DNA of 15,957 nucleotides, from the NCBI GenBank assembly GCA_938021685.1, contig CALIFM010000051.1, positions 1 through 15,957 on the forward strand. Direction: 5' to 3'. This document shows positions 1-7,575 of the stretch, piece after piece. Every line of letters begins with the position of its first letter. Position 1 is the first letter of the stretch. A program made the position numbers and the translations under genes. The notes below the pieces were generated by a model. The model saw nothing but the letters and a program-made list of their open reading frames with translations. It was not told the DNA's origin and searched no databases. This DNA comes from an uncultured Gammaproteobacteria bacterium (GTDB lineage Bacteria; Pseudomonadota; Gammaproteobacteria; Arenicellales; Poriferihabitantaceae).

Positions 1-34
1 TCTAATTTTCTAGGTTGCGGCACTAAACACAAGT

Positions 35-50
35 TGGCACGTTTTTTGCT
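35..50 (+). promoter_or_regulatory. sigma-54 (RpoN) promoter of glnK-amtB
   Basis: The sequence TGGCACG-TTTT-TTGCT matches the −24/−12 consensus TGGCACGNNNNTTGCW at every defined position. Transcription would start about 12 bases after the GC of the −12 element, near 61–62, leaving a leader of roughly 50 bases before glnK. glnK-amtB operons are commonly switched on by NtrC and RpoN under nitrogen limitation. NtrC enhancer sites would be expected further upstream, beyond the window start; none is visible in bases 1–34. Confidence 0.9.
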
Positions 51-66
51 GTTTATAGATTAAGTG

Positions 67-83
67 GCCAAGCTCTACTTGGC
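67..83 (+). other. small hairpin in glnK leader
   Basis: GCCAAG and CTTGGC form a 6-bp stem with a 5-base loop between the predicted transcription start and the glnK ribosome site. No U-tract follows, so it is not a terminator. It could affect leader stability or translation, or be chance; no function can be assigned. Confidence 0.3.
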
Positions 84-110
84 TGATTTACAAATACTGC
101 GAGCAAAAAC

Positions 111-449
111 ATGAAAATGATTACTGCAATTATCAAACCATTCCAATTGGACAAGGTGCGCAACGCCTTGTCGGACATTGGCGTGAAAGGCTTAACCTTG
201 ACCGAAGTGAAAGGCTTTGGCCGCCAAAAAGGTCATACCGAGCTTTACCGAGGTGCTGAATATACCGTGGACTTTTTACCCAAACTTAAACTAGAGGTCG
301 CCGTACAAAGCCAACAACAAGACGCCGTGATCGAAGCGTTAAGTGAAGCTGCCAAAACAGGCCAGGTGGGCGACGGCAAAGTTTTTGTCTCCGACATCCT
401 CACCGCCGTGCGTATCCGTACAGGTGAGCTCGACAACGACGCAATCTAA
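111..449 (+). CDS. glnK: PII nitrogen regulatory protein GlnK
   Basis: A 112-residue PII signal-transduction protein, the standard family length. PII trimers bind ATP/ADP and 2-oxoglutarate and, when deuridylylated, plug the AmtB ammonium channel. The T-loop (about 37–55) contains GRQKGHTE and the uridylylation tyrosine Y51 in RGAEYTVDF. The B-loop TGQVGDGK is at 83–90, and the C-terminal RIRTGE segment is present. The gene directly precedes amtB, the arrangement that distinguishes glnK from glnB paralogues, and lies behind a sigma-54 promoter. Its ribosome site is weak. All key residues are intact, so it is probably regulated by GlnD uridylylation as in other proteobacteria. Confidence 0.95.
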   Translation: MKMITAIIKPFQLDKVRNALSDIGVKGLTLTEVKGFGRQKGHTELYRGAEYTVDFLPKLKLEVAVQSQQQDAVIEALSEAAKTGQVGDGKVFVSDILTAVRIRTGELDNDAI

Positions 450-470
450 CATTAACTAAGGAATTCAAAA

Positions 471-1748
471 ATGGAAAACCATATTTTTCAATTGCAGTAT
501 GCCATCGATACTTTTTACTTCTTGATGTGCGGCGCCTTAGTGATGTGGATGGCCGCGGGCTTTTCGATGCTGGAAGCCGGCTTGGTACGTTCCAAAAACA
601 CCACCGAAATACTCACCAAAAACGTGGCGCTGTTTGCCATTGCTTGCCTGTGCTATTTGGCGGTAGGTTATGAGCTTATGTATGACGGTGGTCTGTTTTT
701 AAGCGGCATTGCTCTAGATGGCGCGATGAATGCAGATACTTTAGTCAATCACGCATTAGCCGAGTCGACTGAAGCTAGCTTTGAAGGTGGAGCGGTGTAC
801 TCAAATGCATCAGACTTTTTCTTTCAGGTGGTGTTTGTGGCCACGGCAATGTCGATTGTATCCGGCGCTGTTGCTGAACGAATGAAGCTGTGGTCGTTCT
901 TTTTATTCGCCGTAATCATGACCGCTTTTATCTATCCTATAGAAGGCAGCTGGACTTGGGGCGGCAAAAGCGTATTTGGTTTGTTCACGCTCGGTGATTT
1001 AGGTTTTTCTGATTTCGCGGGCTCAGGCATTGTGCACATGGCAGGCGCAGCAGCAGCCTTAGCCGGTGTGCTGCTTTTGGGCCCACGCAAAGGCAAGTTT
1101 AATAAAGACGGCTCAGCCAATGCGCTGCCTGGTGCCAACCTACCTTTGGTGACGCTCGGCACTTTTATATTATGGATGGGTTGGTTCGGCTTTAACGGCG
1201 GCTCCGTGCTTAAGTTATCTGACATCAGCAATGCCAACGCTGTAGCGATGGTGTTTTTAAACACCAACACCGCCGCCTCAGGCGGAGCCATCGCAGCGCT
1301 CATCACTTCACGCCTCATGTTTGGCAAAGCCGATTTAACCATGCTGCTGAACGGCGCACTGGCCGGCCTGGTGGCAATCACTGCTGAACCTTTGGCACCC
1401 TCTCCTCTAGCAGCCACTTTGATTGGTGCTGTCGGTGGAGTATTGGTGGTGGCCTCGATTGTCTTCTTAGATAAGCTCAAATTAGACGACCCTGTAGGCG
1501 CCATTTCTGTGCACGGTGTAGTCGGTATCTGGGGCTTGTTAGCCGTGCCGCTAAACAATCAAGAAGCAACTTATCTTGGGCAAATTGTTGGCTTACTCAC
1601 TATTTTTGTATGGGTGTTTTGCAGCAGCTTACTGGTTTGGTGGCTAATCAAAATGACGTTCGGCGTTCGCGTAGATGAACAAGAAGAATACGAAGGTCTC
1701 GACATTGGCGAGTGTGGAATGGAAGCTTATCCCGAATTTACACGCTAA
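471..1748 (+). CDS. amtB: ammonium transporter AmtB
   Basis: A 425-residue Amt/Rh family inner-membrane channel that conducts ammonia derived from periplasmic ammonium. Motifs include AGFSMLEAGLVRSKN near residues 29–43, the DFAGSGIVH block with the first pore histidine H189, and the second twin histidine H348 in SVHGVVGIWG. About eleven hydrophobic segments are visible. The cytoplasmic tail ends in the EEYEGLDIGECGMEAYPEF pattern common in proteobacterial Amt proteins. Unlike E. coli AmtB there is no long cleavable signal peptide ahead of the first membrane segment. It starts 21 bases after the glnK stop, with AAGGA at 458–462 at good spacing, so the two are co-transcribed and probably act as a pair. 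Confidence 0.95.
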   Translation: MENHIFQLQYAIDTFYFLMCGALVMWMAAGFSMLEAGLVRSKNTTEILTKNVALFAIACLCYLAVGYELMYDGGLFLSGIALDGAMNADTLVNHALAESTEASFEGGAVYSNASDFFFQVVFVATAMSIVSGAVAERMKLWSFFLFAVIMTAFIYPIEGSWTWGGKSVFGLFTLGDLGFSDFAGSGIVHMAGAAAALAGVLLLGPRKGKFNKDGSANALPGANLPLVTLGTFILWMGWFGFNGGSVLKLSDISNANAVAMVFLNTNTAASGGAIAALITSRLMFGKADLTMLLNGALAGLVAITAEPLAPSPLAATLIGAVGGVLVVASIVFLDKLKLDDPVGAISVHGVVGIWGLLAVPLNNQEATYLGQIVGLLTIFVWVFCSSLLVWWLIKMTFGVRVDEQEEYEGLDIGECGMEAYPEFTR

Positions 1749-1783
1749 GTATAAGCGCTAAAAATGCCCTTTTTGTGAGTGTT

Positions 1784-1809
1784 GGCTGCCTTAACCGGCA
1801 GCCCTTTTT
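1784..1809 (+). terminator. intrinsic terminator after amtB
   Basis: A perfect 7-bp stem, GGCTGCC paired with GGCAGCC, with a 6-base loop TTAACC, is followed by C and five Ts. It lies 36 bases past the amtB stop and closes the glnK-amtB transcript just before the convergent end of priA. On the opposite strand no T-run follows the stem, so it should not serve priA. Confidence 0.9.
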
Positions 1810-1830
1810 ATATGTGCTTCATACAAGCCC

Positions 1831-4056
1831 TTAATACAAATCAATCGGGTCGATATCCACTGACCACTTTGCACTGCGGCTGATGGGGTTTTGTTCAAGC
1901 TGCGCAACCCATTGCGCCACCCAACGATTAAGCGCAGCACGGTCTGTGCAGCTGATCAGCAATTGCGCGCGGTATTTACCCGCCAACTTTTCCATCGGGC
2001 TTTTGCAGGCATCGAATAACAAAGCGCTCGGCGGCTGCAAGCGGCGGCCCATTTGTGCAGTGCGCTGCAATAAAGTGAGCGCCTTACTCGGGTGCGGTGA
2101 ATGCGCCCGCCACAATGCCAAATGTACATAGGGTGGAAAACTAGCATGCTCACGTTCTTTCAATGCCGCTTGCGCAAAGCCTTGGTAGTCATGCTGCGCC
2201 ACCGCTTGCAAGGTGGGGTGCTGCACATGACGGCTTTGAATCAGCACTTGCCCAGCTTTAGAGCGCCCAGCTCGGCCCGCCACTTGAATAAGCTGCGCGG
2301 CCAATAACTCTGTGGAACGGTAGTCATGACTGTGCAAGCCTGAGTCGGCATTGACCACAGCAACCAAGCTAACATGGTCAAAGTCGTGGCCCTTGGTTAA
2401 TAGCTGTGTACCCACCAAAATATCAATCTCTTGGTCGTGCACGGCTTGCAAGCCTTGTTCTAGCGCTTGTTGGCTGGCCATTACATCGCGGTCAAAACGG
2501 GTAATCTTGGCTTCGGGGAAGGTCCGTTCTAGTTGTTGCTCGATGCGTTGCGTGCCTTCGCCCAAAGGCAATAAACCTTCTTCACCACACTGACCACATT
2601 GCTTAGGGGTTTGCGTGACTGCGCCACAAAAATGGCAATTCAATCGCTGCCCATGCTTATGCTGGGTGAGCGGTGCATCGCACCGCAAACACGGCGCAAC
2701 CCATTGGCAATGGCTGCAAAACAGCACAGGCGCAAAACCACGACGGTTGATAAACACCATGCTTTGCTCTCCGCGCTTAAGGTTATCACCCAAAGCCTGC
2801 AACACCGGTTGACTTAAGCCTTCATCCGCGGGGTAATGGTTTAAGTCAATAAAACTCACTTCCGGCAATTTATCGGTCGCGGCGCGCTGGCGTAAATGCA
2901 CTTGTGTATAGCGGCCTTGCGCCACATTATGTAAGCTTTCCAAGGATGGTGTGGCGCTGCCCAGCACAATCGGAATATTTAAATCACTGGCACGTTTGAC
3001 CGCCACCGAACGCGCTTGGTAGCGAAAACCTTCTTGCTGCTTAAACGAGCTATCGTGCTCTTCGTCGACCACAATCAAGCCGACATTTTGCAGCGCTGTA
3101 AATACCGCCAAACGCGTGCCTAGCACAATCGGTACTTCGCCCGTAGCTGCTGCCAACCAGGCAAGGTTGCGTGCCTTATCAGCTAAGCCGGAGTGCAAGC
3201 TGACCACATTGTGAGCACCAAAGCGCTGAATAAAGCGTTGCTGTAATTGAGTCGTCAGTGCAATTTCGGGAAACAGTACCAACACTTGTTGCTCGCGCTC
3301 AAGAATGCGATCGATCAGCGAAAAGTATACTTCCGTCTTACCACTACCTGTCACACCGTTGAGCAAGGTACAATGAAACTCATCGCCGTTGTCTTGAATA
3401 TTTTGTAATGCTGTTCGCTGCTCTTTGTTCAATACGATGGGACCAAGTTTGTGTAGGCTCTTATTAGAAGAGATCGAGCTTTCCAAAATTGTCAGCGGCA
3501 ACTCAACTACCGTTTGGGTCACTAGCCTTTTCTCTAGCAAGCTCTTAATCAGGCCTCGTACATTTTTTATACTTGCCTGTTCTGATTGGCTTTTCAAAAC
3601 TTCATCGCTTAAGCCTTCTACTCCAGCTGCGTCGATGAGTGCCAACAGTTTTTGCTGCTGCGGTGCGCGGCTTAATACTTCGGCGCCTGAATCTTTAGCT
3701 GCATGGTAAATCGTTTGCTGCGGCGCCGTTAGGCTTTTGTTTTGCCGCAGCCGCTTGGGCAATGCTGTTTGAATCACATCACCAATGGGGTGCTGGTAAT
3801 ATTGACTAGCCCAACGCAGCAGCTGCAACAAAGGTGCATCCAGTACAGGTTTGGAATCCAACACATTTAATGCAGCTTTGCATTTGACCCCTTTCGGCGG
3901 CGATGAGCTTAGCCTGACCACAATACCAACCAACTGCCGACGGCCAAATGGCACGAGCACACGCATGCCTTCATCAACCGGCTGCGGCAAGCTGTACTCA
4001 TAGGTGAACAGCTGACGCAGAGGCACTGGTAAAGCAACTTCAATAAATTTTAGCAA
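1831..4056 (-). CDS. priA: primosomal helicase PriA
   Basis: A 741-residue superfamily 2 DNA helicase that recognises stalled forks and D-loops and reloads DnaB away from oriC (E. coli PriA is 732 residues). The N-terminal DNA-binding domain opens with VALPVPLRQLF. The helicase core has Walker A GVTGSGKT at 234–241 and the DEEH box at 331–334. Eight zinc-binding cysteines are present at 447, 450, 456, 459, 474, 477, 487 and 490. The start is TTG: no ATG or GTG lies upstream before an in-frame TAA at 4068–4066, and aligning ALPVPL with E. coli PriA fits this start. No clear ribosome site precedes it, suggesting low expression. Its promoter must lie in the 412-base gap upstream. Confidence 0.95.
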   Translation of the reverse strand: MLKFIEVALPVPLRQLFTYEYSLPQPVDEGMRVLVPFGRRQLVGIVVRLSSSPPKGVKCKAALNVLDSKPVLDAPLLQLLRWASQYYQHPIGDVIQTALPKRLRQNKSLTAPQQTIYHAAKDSGAEVLSRAPQQQKLLALIDAAGVEGLSDEVLKSQSEQASIKNVRGLIKSLLEKRLVTQTVVELPLTILESSISSNKSLHKLGPIVLNKEQRTALQNIQDNGDEFHCTLLNGVTGSGKTEVYFSLIDRILEREQQVLVLFPEIALTTQLQQRFIQRFGAHNVVSLHSGLADKARNLAWLAAATGEVPIVLGTRLAVFTALQNVGLIVVDEEHDSSFKQQEGFRYQARSVAVKRASDLNIPIVLGSATPSLESLHNVAQGRYTQVHLRQRAATDKLPEVSFIDLNHYPADEGLSQPVLQALGDNLKRGEQSMVFINRRGFAPVLFCSHCQWVAPCLRCDAPLTQHKHGQRLNCHFCGAVTQTPKQCGQCGEEGLLPLGEGTQRIEQQLERTFPEAKITRFDRDVMASQQALEQGLQAVHDQEIDILVGTQLLTKGHDFDHVSLVAVVNADSGLHSHDYRSTELLAAQLIQVAGRAGRSKAGQVLIQSRHVQHPTLQAVAQHDYQGFAQAALKEREHASFPPYVHLALWRAHSPHPSKALTLLQRTAQMGRRLQPPSALLFDACKSPMEKLAGKYRAQLLISCTDRAALNRWVAQWVAQLEQNPISRSAKWSVDIDPIDLY

Positions 4057-4132
4057 AAGGAGCGATTAGCACTGATCATCGCCGCAATGTAGCATGGCAA
4101 GCTACAATAGCAAGCTTTACGGGCTCAGACTT

Positions 4133-4167
4133 GTGTCCACAGTATCTGTGGATAACTTTGTGCATAA
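4133..4167. promoter_or_regulatory. DnaA box cluster with inverted repeat
   Basis: On the + strand there are TGTGGATAA (4147–4155, complement TTATCCACA) and TGTGCATAA (4159–4167, complement TTATGCACA), both exact TTATNCACA boxes in the same orientation. Facing them is GTGTCCACA (4133–4141), two mismatches from TTATCCACA. Together they create a perfect inverted repeat TCCACAG-TAT-CTGTGGA at 4136–4152. This resembles the inverted box pair upstream of dnaA in the same window. Confidence 0.65.
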
Positions 4168-4339
4168 ACACAGCACTATGTTGGTTTTTGGTGATCTTAA
4201 CTTGCATTCACGCCAGCTGATTAAAAATTAAGCAATTCACATTGTTTTGTTTTAATTCAACAGTTTAAATCGTATTTGTTGTGTCGTTTTACAAGGTTTA
4301 ATGGTAAGTTGTGTGGTTTACGTAAATGGACCTAGCTAT

Positions 4340-4348
4340 TGTGAATAA
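4340..4348 (-). promoter_or_regulatory. DnaA box TTATTCACA
   Basis: TGTGAATAA on the + strand is the complement of TTATTCACA, an exact TTATNCACA match in the same orientation as the boxes at 4147 and 4159. It lies about 170 bases from them, across an AT-rich tract. Confidence 0.5.
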
Positions 4349-4363
4349 AATAGGTTTGTCAAC

Positions 4364-4386
4364 AAAAAATTGCGTTTTTTTCGCAA
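4364..4386 (-). terminator. possible weak terminator after perM
   Basis: Read on the − strand, TTGCG and CGCAA pair around a loop of seven A, followed by six T. The stem is only 5 bp with three GC pairs, so termination would be weak. It lies about 80 bases past the perM stop and ahead of priA, a sensible place. Chance occurrence in an A/T-rich stretch is possible. Confidence 0.35.
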
Positions 4387-4403
4387 AATAAAAGGCATTT
4401 TAA

Positions 4404-4416
4404 AATCAGCAACTTA
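4404..4416 (+). promoter_or_regulatory. IHF-like binding site
   Basis: AATCAG-CAAC-TTA matches the IHF consensus WATCARNNNNTTR at every defined position. IHF bends DNA at E. coli oriC and at many promoters. The consensus is degenerate and turns up by chance in AT-rich DNA, so the call leans on the nearby DnaA boxes. Confidence 0.35.
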
Positions 4417-4428
4417 AGTCTCGAGACT
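4417..4428. repeat. 12-bp perfect palindrome AGTCTCGAGACT
   Basis: A perfect 12-bp inverted repeat without a spacer, directly abutting the IHF-like site and 41 bases past the perM stop. It could be an operator for a dimeric protein or a short hairpin. No known recognition sequence was identified. Confidence 0.3.
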
Positions 4429-4468
4429 CTTGCCGGTCAATTACAATACTGCCCAAAAGCTAAACTAG

Positions 4469-5542
4469 CTATTCAGCGATACCTCCGTCTTGATGTGCGC
4501 GATCTCTTGGCCAAGCGGTGATAATGGCCTGCACTAAGGTGGCCAACGGAATGGCAAAAAACACCCCCCACAAACCCCACAAGCCACCAAACAATAAAAT
4601 GGCAACAATAATCGCGATGGGGTGAATGTTCACCACTTCAGAAAATAATAACGGCACCAGCAAGTTGCCGTCCAATGCTTGAATAATCAAGTAGGCAATC
4701 ATCAAATACATAAACGGCGTCGACCAGCCCCACTGAAACCACGCCACCAAAGCCACCGGGATGGTAACCACCGCCGCGCCAATATAAGGGATGATCACCG
4801 ACAAGGCCACTAGCACCGCCAGCAGCAAGGCCCATTGCAAGCCCATATAAGTGAAGGTGAGAATACAGGCTGTAAACACTATCAAAATTTCCCAAAACTT
4901 ACCGCGGATGTAATTGCCGATTTTAAGGTCGACATCGCTCCATACTTGCTTAGCCAATTGTTGCTCTTTAGGCAAGAAGCTCTGCCCCCAGTTAATAATT
5001 TTGCGTTTGTCTTTTAAGAAGAAGAACACCAAAATCGGCACTAATACGAAATAGATCAAGATCGAGATCACGCCTGTTACCGACGATAATGACAAGGTAA
5101 GAATTTTCTGTCCTGCTTCCGTTAGCTCAGTGCGAATGCCACCGATCATTTCATTCACTTGTTTCTCGCTAAATAATTCGGGATAACTCTCGGGCAATCG
5201 CAGCAGCGCTTCCTGTCCTTGGCTAAGCATTGCCGGAATATTTTGCACCATCTCCTTCGACTGATTAAACAGCAATGGCAATAAGGCAAAGATCAGCACC
5301 AGAATAAATAGGATAAAGGCCACAAACACAATGGTGATAGCCACAATACGCGGCAAACGCAGCTTCTGCACATACTTAACAATACCTTCTAACAAATAAG
5401 CAATTACGATGCTAGCCAACACCGGCGCCAGCATATTGCCTGCATATAACACCACCAACAACACCGTGACCAAAGCCAAGGTGAGATAAACCACTTGCGG
5501 GTTATCAAACTGTCTTTTAAACCAAGCAGTGATGTTTTGCAT
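4469..5542 (-). CDS. PerM/AI-2E family permease
   Basis: A 357-residue inner-membrane protein of the AI-2E transporter (UPF0118/PerM) family, close in length to E. coli PerM (about 353). Long hydrophobic segments lie near residues 17–47, 68–92, 150–175, 215–265 and 275–345. A soluble stretch at about 95–145 separates the early and later membrane segments, as is usual for the family. The C-terminal GGLWGLWGVFFAIPLA pattern is typical. Family members have been linked to AI-2 export or ion/proton transport, but the substrate of this one cannot be deduced. It lies 91 bases downstream of the osmC-type gene on the same strand. A possible extended −10 (TGCTATAAA on the − strand, 5588–5596) in that gap could give it its own promoter; no clear −35 was found. 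Confidence 0.85.
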   Translation of the reverse strand: MQNITAWFKRQFDNPQVVYLTLALVTVLLVVLYAGNMLAPVLASIVIAYLLEGIVKYVQKLRLPRIVAITIVFVAFILFILVLIFALLPLLFNQSKEMVQNIPAMLSQGQEALLRLPESYPELFSEKQVNEMIGGIRTELTEAGQKILTLSLSSVTGVISILIYFVLVPILVFFFLKDKRKIINWGQSFLPKEQQLAKQVWSDVDLKIGNYIRGKFWEILIVFTACILTFTYMGLQWALLLAVLVALSVIIPYIGAAVVTIPVALVAWFQWGWSTPFMYLMIAYLIIQALDGNLLVPLLFSEVVNIHPIAIIVAILLFGGLWGLWGVFFAIPLATLVQAIITAWPRDRAHQDGGIAE

Positions 5543-5633
5543 ATTGTTTATTACAAAGGGTTTATTAAGGAGAGCTTATAACAGGCTTTTATAGCAAGGG
5601 CGAAGTATAGTTTTACCAAGCACTAAGTTTTAA

Positions 5634-6050
5634 CTAATCTTCAATAATCTCATAATCGTGGCTCATGCGCGCTGTTTTGCCTAGCATGATTGAAGCAGAA
5701 CAATATTTTTCAGCACTGAGCTGCAAGGCCCGTTGCACTTGCTTTTCCTTCAACGCAGTACCGGTAATGATAAAGTGCAAATGGATATCGGTAAACACTT
5801 TTGGATCTTCATCGGCCCGCTCCGCAGTGACTTCTACTTTGCAATCTGTTACTTGCTGGCGGGCTTTTTGCAAAATCAGCAACACGTCAATCGACGAACA
5901 GCCACCCACGCCCATCAACAACATCTCCATCGGCCGTGGGCCTTTGTTTTCACCGCCCACATCAGGCGAGCTGTCCATAATCACAGTATGACCGCTGTCA
6001 GTGCTAGCCTCAAAAGCCAAGGTGCCTATTTTTTGTACGGTGGTCTTCAT
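5634..6050 (-). CDS. OsmC/Ohr family protein, YhfA-like
   Basis: A 138-residue OsmC-family protein closest in type to E. coli YhfA (about 134 residues). The family uses two cysteines to reduce organic peroxides. Here they are C51 in GVGGCSSIDV and C117 in EKYCSAS, both in the expected places. PRPMEMLLMGVGGC is the conserved family core. The peroxidase activity of the YhfA subgroup is less certain than that of OsmC/Ohr proper. AAAGG precedes the ATG at a usable distance. It begins 33 bases after trpC. In E. coli yhfA adjoins crp, and in Pseudomonas the crp homologue vfr lies beside trpGDC with an osmC-type gene next to it; here that neighbourhood is kept but no crp/vfr is present. Confidence 0.85.
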   Translation of the reverse strand: MKTTVQKIGTLAFEASTDSGHTVIMDSSPDVGGENKGPRPMEMLLMGVGGCSSIDVLLILQKARQQVTDCKVEVTAERADEDPKVFTDIHLHFIITGTALKEKQVQRALQLSAEKYCSASIMLGKTARMSHDYEIIED

Positions 6051-6083
6051 ATTTAAGAACCTTTATTATATTACTTACTAAAT

Positions 6084-6872
6084 TTAAGCAATTAAGCGCT
6101 GCAATGCCATACCTGGCTCGTCGTCACGCATAAAAGCTTCACCAATTAAAAAGGTGTGTACCTGCTCATCGCGAAGCAGCTGGATGTCTTTCGAGGTATG
6201 GAAACCACTTTCTGATACCACAATCTTATCGTCTGGAATCGTACCTAATAAATCAATAGTAGTTTGCAAAGATGTTTCAAAGGTACGCAAGTTGCGGTTA
6301 TTAATACCCACCAGCGGCGTTTGTAAGCTCAACGCACGTTCTAGCTCGTGCGCATCATGCACTTCGACCAACACATCCAGGCCAAGCGCTAAGGCAGTTT
6401 GCTCAAGGTCGCTCATCAACGGGTCGCCTAAGGCAGCGGCGATCAATAAAATCGCGTCGGCGCCCATTTCTCGTGCTTCGTAAAGCTGATAGTGATCTAC
6501 AATGAAGTCTTTACGCAACACAGGCAAAGCACAAGCATTACGTGCTTGTTGCAAATAAGCAGTACTGCCTTGAAAATATTTTTCATCAGTCAGCACTGAC
6601 AAACAACAAGCACCGTGGCTGGCATAGCTTTGCGCGATTTGCGCAGGCTGAAAGTCTTCGCGAATCACTCCCTTGCTTGGTGAAGCTTTTTTAATCTCGG
6701 CAATCACCGCTGTTTGCTGATCTTTAAGCTTTTGTTTTATCGCGGCCACAAACCCTCGTGCAGGTGGAGCATTTTCTACGGCTGCTTTTAAGCTCACTAA
6801 AGGTTGCTGCTGGGCTCGCTGCCCTACCTCAACCGCCTTATCTGCGAGAATTTTATTAAGAATATCGTCCAT
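6084..6872 (-). CDS. trpC: indole-3-glycerol-phosphate synthase TrpC
   Basis: A 262-residue single-function TIM-barrel enzyme that closes CdRP to indole-3-glycerol phosphate, the fourth step of tryptophan synthesis from chorismate. Expected active-site elements are present: AEIKKASPSKG with E59, RKDF with K121 (general acid), VEVHD with E170, GINNRNL at 189–195, and SESGF with S220. There is no fused TrpF domain, unlike enteric TrpC. It starts at ATG 29 bases after the trpG stop, so the two are very likely co-transcribed. In related bacteria trpD lies between them; it is missing here. No strong ribosome site precedes the start. Confidence 0.95.
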   Translation of the reverse strand: MDDILNKILADKAVEVGQRAQQQPLVSLKAAVENAPPARGFVAAIKQKLKDQQTAVIAEIKKASPSKGVIREDFQPAQIAQSYASHGACCLSVLTDEKYFQGSTAYLQQARNACALPVLRKDFIVDHYQLYEAREMGADAILLIAAALGDPLMSDLEQTALALGLDVLVEVHDAHELERALSLQTPLVGINNRNLRTFETSLQTTIDLLGTIPDDKIVVSESGFHTSKDIQLLRDEQVHTFLIGEAFMRDDEPGMALQRLIA

Positions 6873-6901
6873 TTGTAATTTTTACATTAAAAATCAATGA
6901 T

Positions 6902-7468
6902 TTATGTTAAATTTAAAAAATTCTGCAAAATCTGATGGCCGTGTTCCGTGCTGATTGACTCGGGATGAAACTGCACACCGACGGTTGGGTGTTCTTTATG
7001 CTGCAAAGCCATGATCTCACCATCATCGGTGTGCGCCGCTACAGACAAGCAGCTCGGCAAACTCGCTTGTTCCACCACCAAAGAATGATAACGCGTGGCG
7101 ATGAAGGGACTGGGCAAGTCTTTAAGCACACCAGAACCATCATGGGCAATCTTGTCTGTCTTGCCGTGCATAATCCGACCTGCTTTGATCGTCGTGCCGC
7201 CAAAGGCCTCACCGATGCTCTGATGGCCTAAGCACACACCTAGAATCGGCAGCTTGCCAGATAAAGCCTTGATAGACGACACCGAGATGCCTGCTTGGGC
7301 GGGCTCACATGGGCCCGGAGAAATCACCAAGTAATCCGGCCCCATGGCTTCGATGTCGCTCACACTGACTTCATCATTACGCACCACTTTTACTTCTTGC
7401 TGCAATTGACCAAAGTATTGCACCAAGTTGTAGGTAAACGAATCGTAGTTGTCTATCATCAATAACAT
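6902..7468 (-). CDS. trpG: glutamine amidotransferase TrpG/PabA
   Basis: A 188-residue class I glutamine amidotransferase that releases ammonia from glutamine for anthranilate synthase (with TrpE) and often also for aminodeoxychorismate synthase (with PabB). The N-terminal MIDNYDSFTYNLVQYFG and the oxyanion-side SPGPCEPAQAG are typical. The catalytic triad is complete: C79 in GVCLGHQ, H168 and E170 in FHPES. Pairing with trpC favours trpG, but the sequence alone does not exclude the dual trpG/pabA role. It starts at ATG 107 bases downstream of the NorD-like gene. I saw no tryptophan-rich leader peptide or attenuator in that gap. Confidence 0.93.
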   Translation of the reverse strand: MLLMIDNYDSFTYNLVQYFGQLQQEVKVVRNDEVSVSDIEAMGPDYLVISPGPCEPAQAGISVSSIKALSGKLPILGVCLGHQSIGEAFGGTTIKAGRIMHGKTDKIAHDGSGVLKDLPSPFIATRYHSLVVEQASLPSCLSVAAHTDDGEIMALQHKEHPTVGVQFHPESISTEHGHQILQNFLNLT

Positions 7469-7575
7469 GGGACAAATCGCGCGAAGCGTGGTTTAAAGTT
7501 TGTAGTCAGTCAATGAATAAAATAACAGCACCAAGTTTACAGCAATCGCTTGCACTGTCCCGCTTATATTTAGGC

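Larger units (their letters stand above)
4057..4468. promoter_or_regulatory. gene-free AT-rich region with DnaA boxes
   Basis: This 412-base gap between the perM stop and the priA start holds no convincing gene. It contains three exact TTATNCACA DnaA boxes, one near-match, an IHF-like site, a 12-bp palindrome and a possible perM terminator, in an AT-rich background (especially 4190–4410). It must also carry the priA promoter, which I could not place confidently. The box cluster suggests DnaA binding: an origin component, a DnaA-titrating locus, or DnaA control of priA. The cluster is seen directly; its role is inference. Confidence 0.55.

Noticed and set aside
932..1558. A 208-codon open frame antisense to amtB
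   Set aside because: It is fully antisense to a clear transporter gene, has proline/serine/alanine-rich composition typical of shadow frames, and resembles no family.
1760..1776. AAAAATGCCCTTTTT as a first amtB terminator
   Set aside because: The stem is only A-T pairs with a short loop; the GC-rich hairpin directly downstream is a far better terminator.
7469..7575. A trp leader peptide or attenuator before trpG
   Set aside because: No tandem tryptophan codons after a plausible start and no competing hairpins with a T-run were seen in the 107-base gap.
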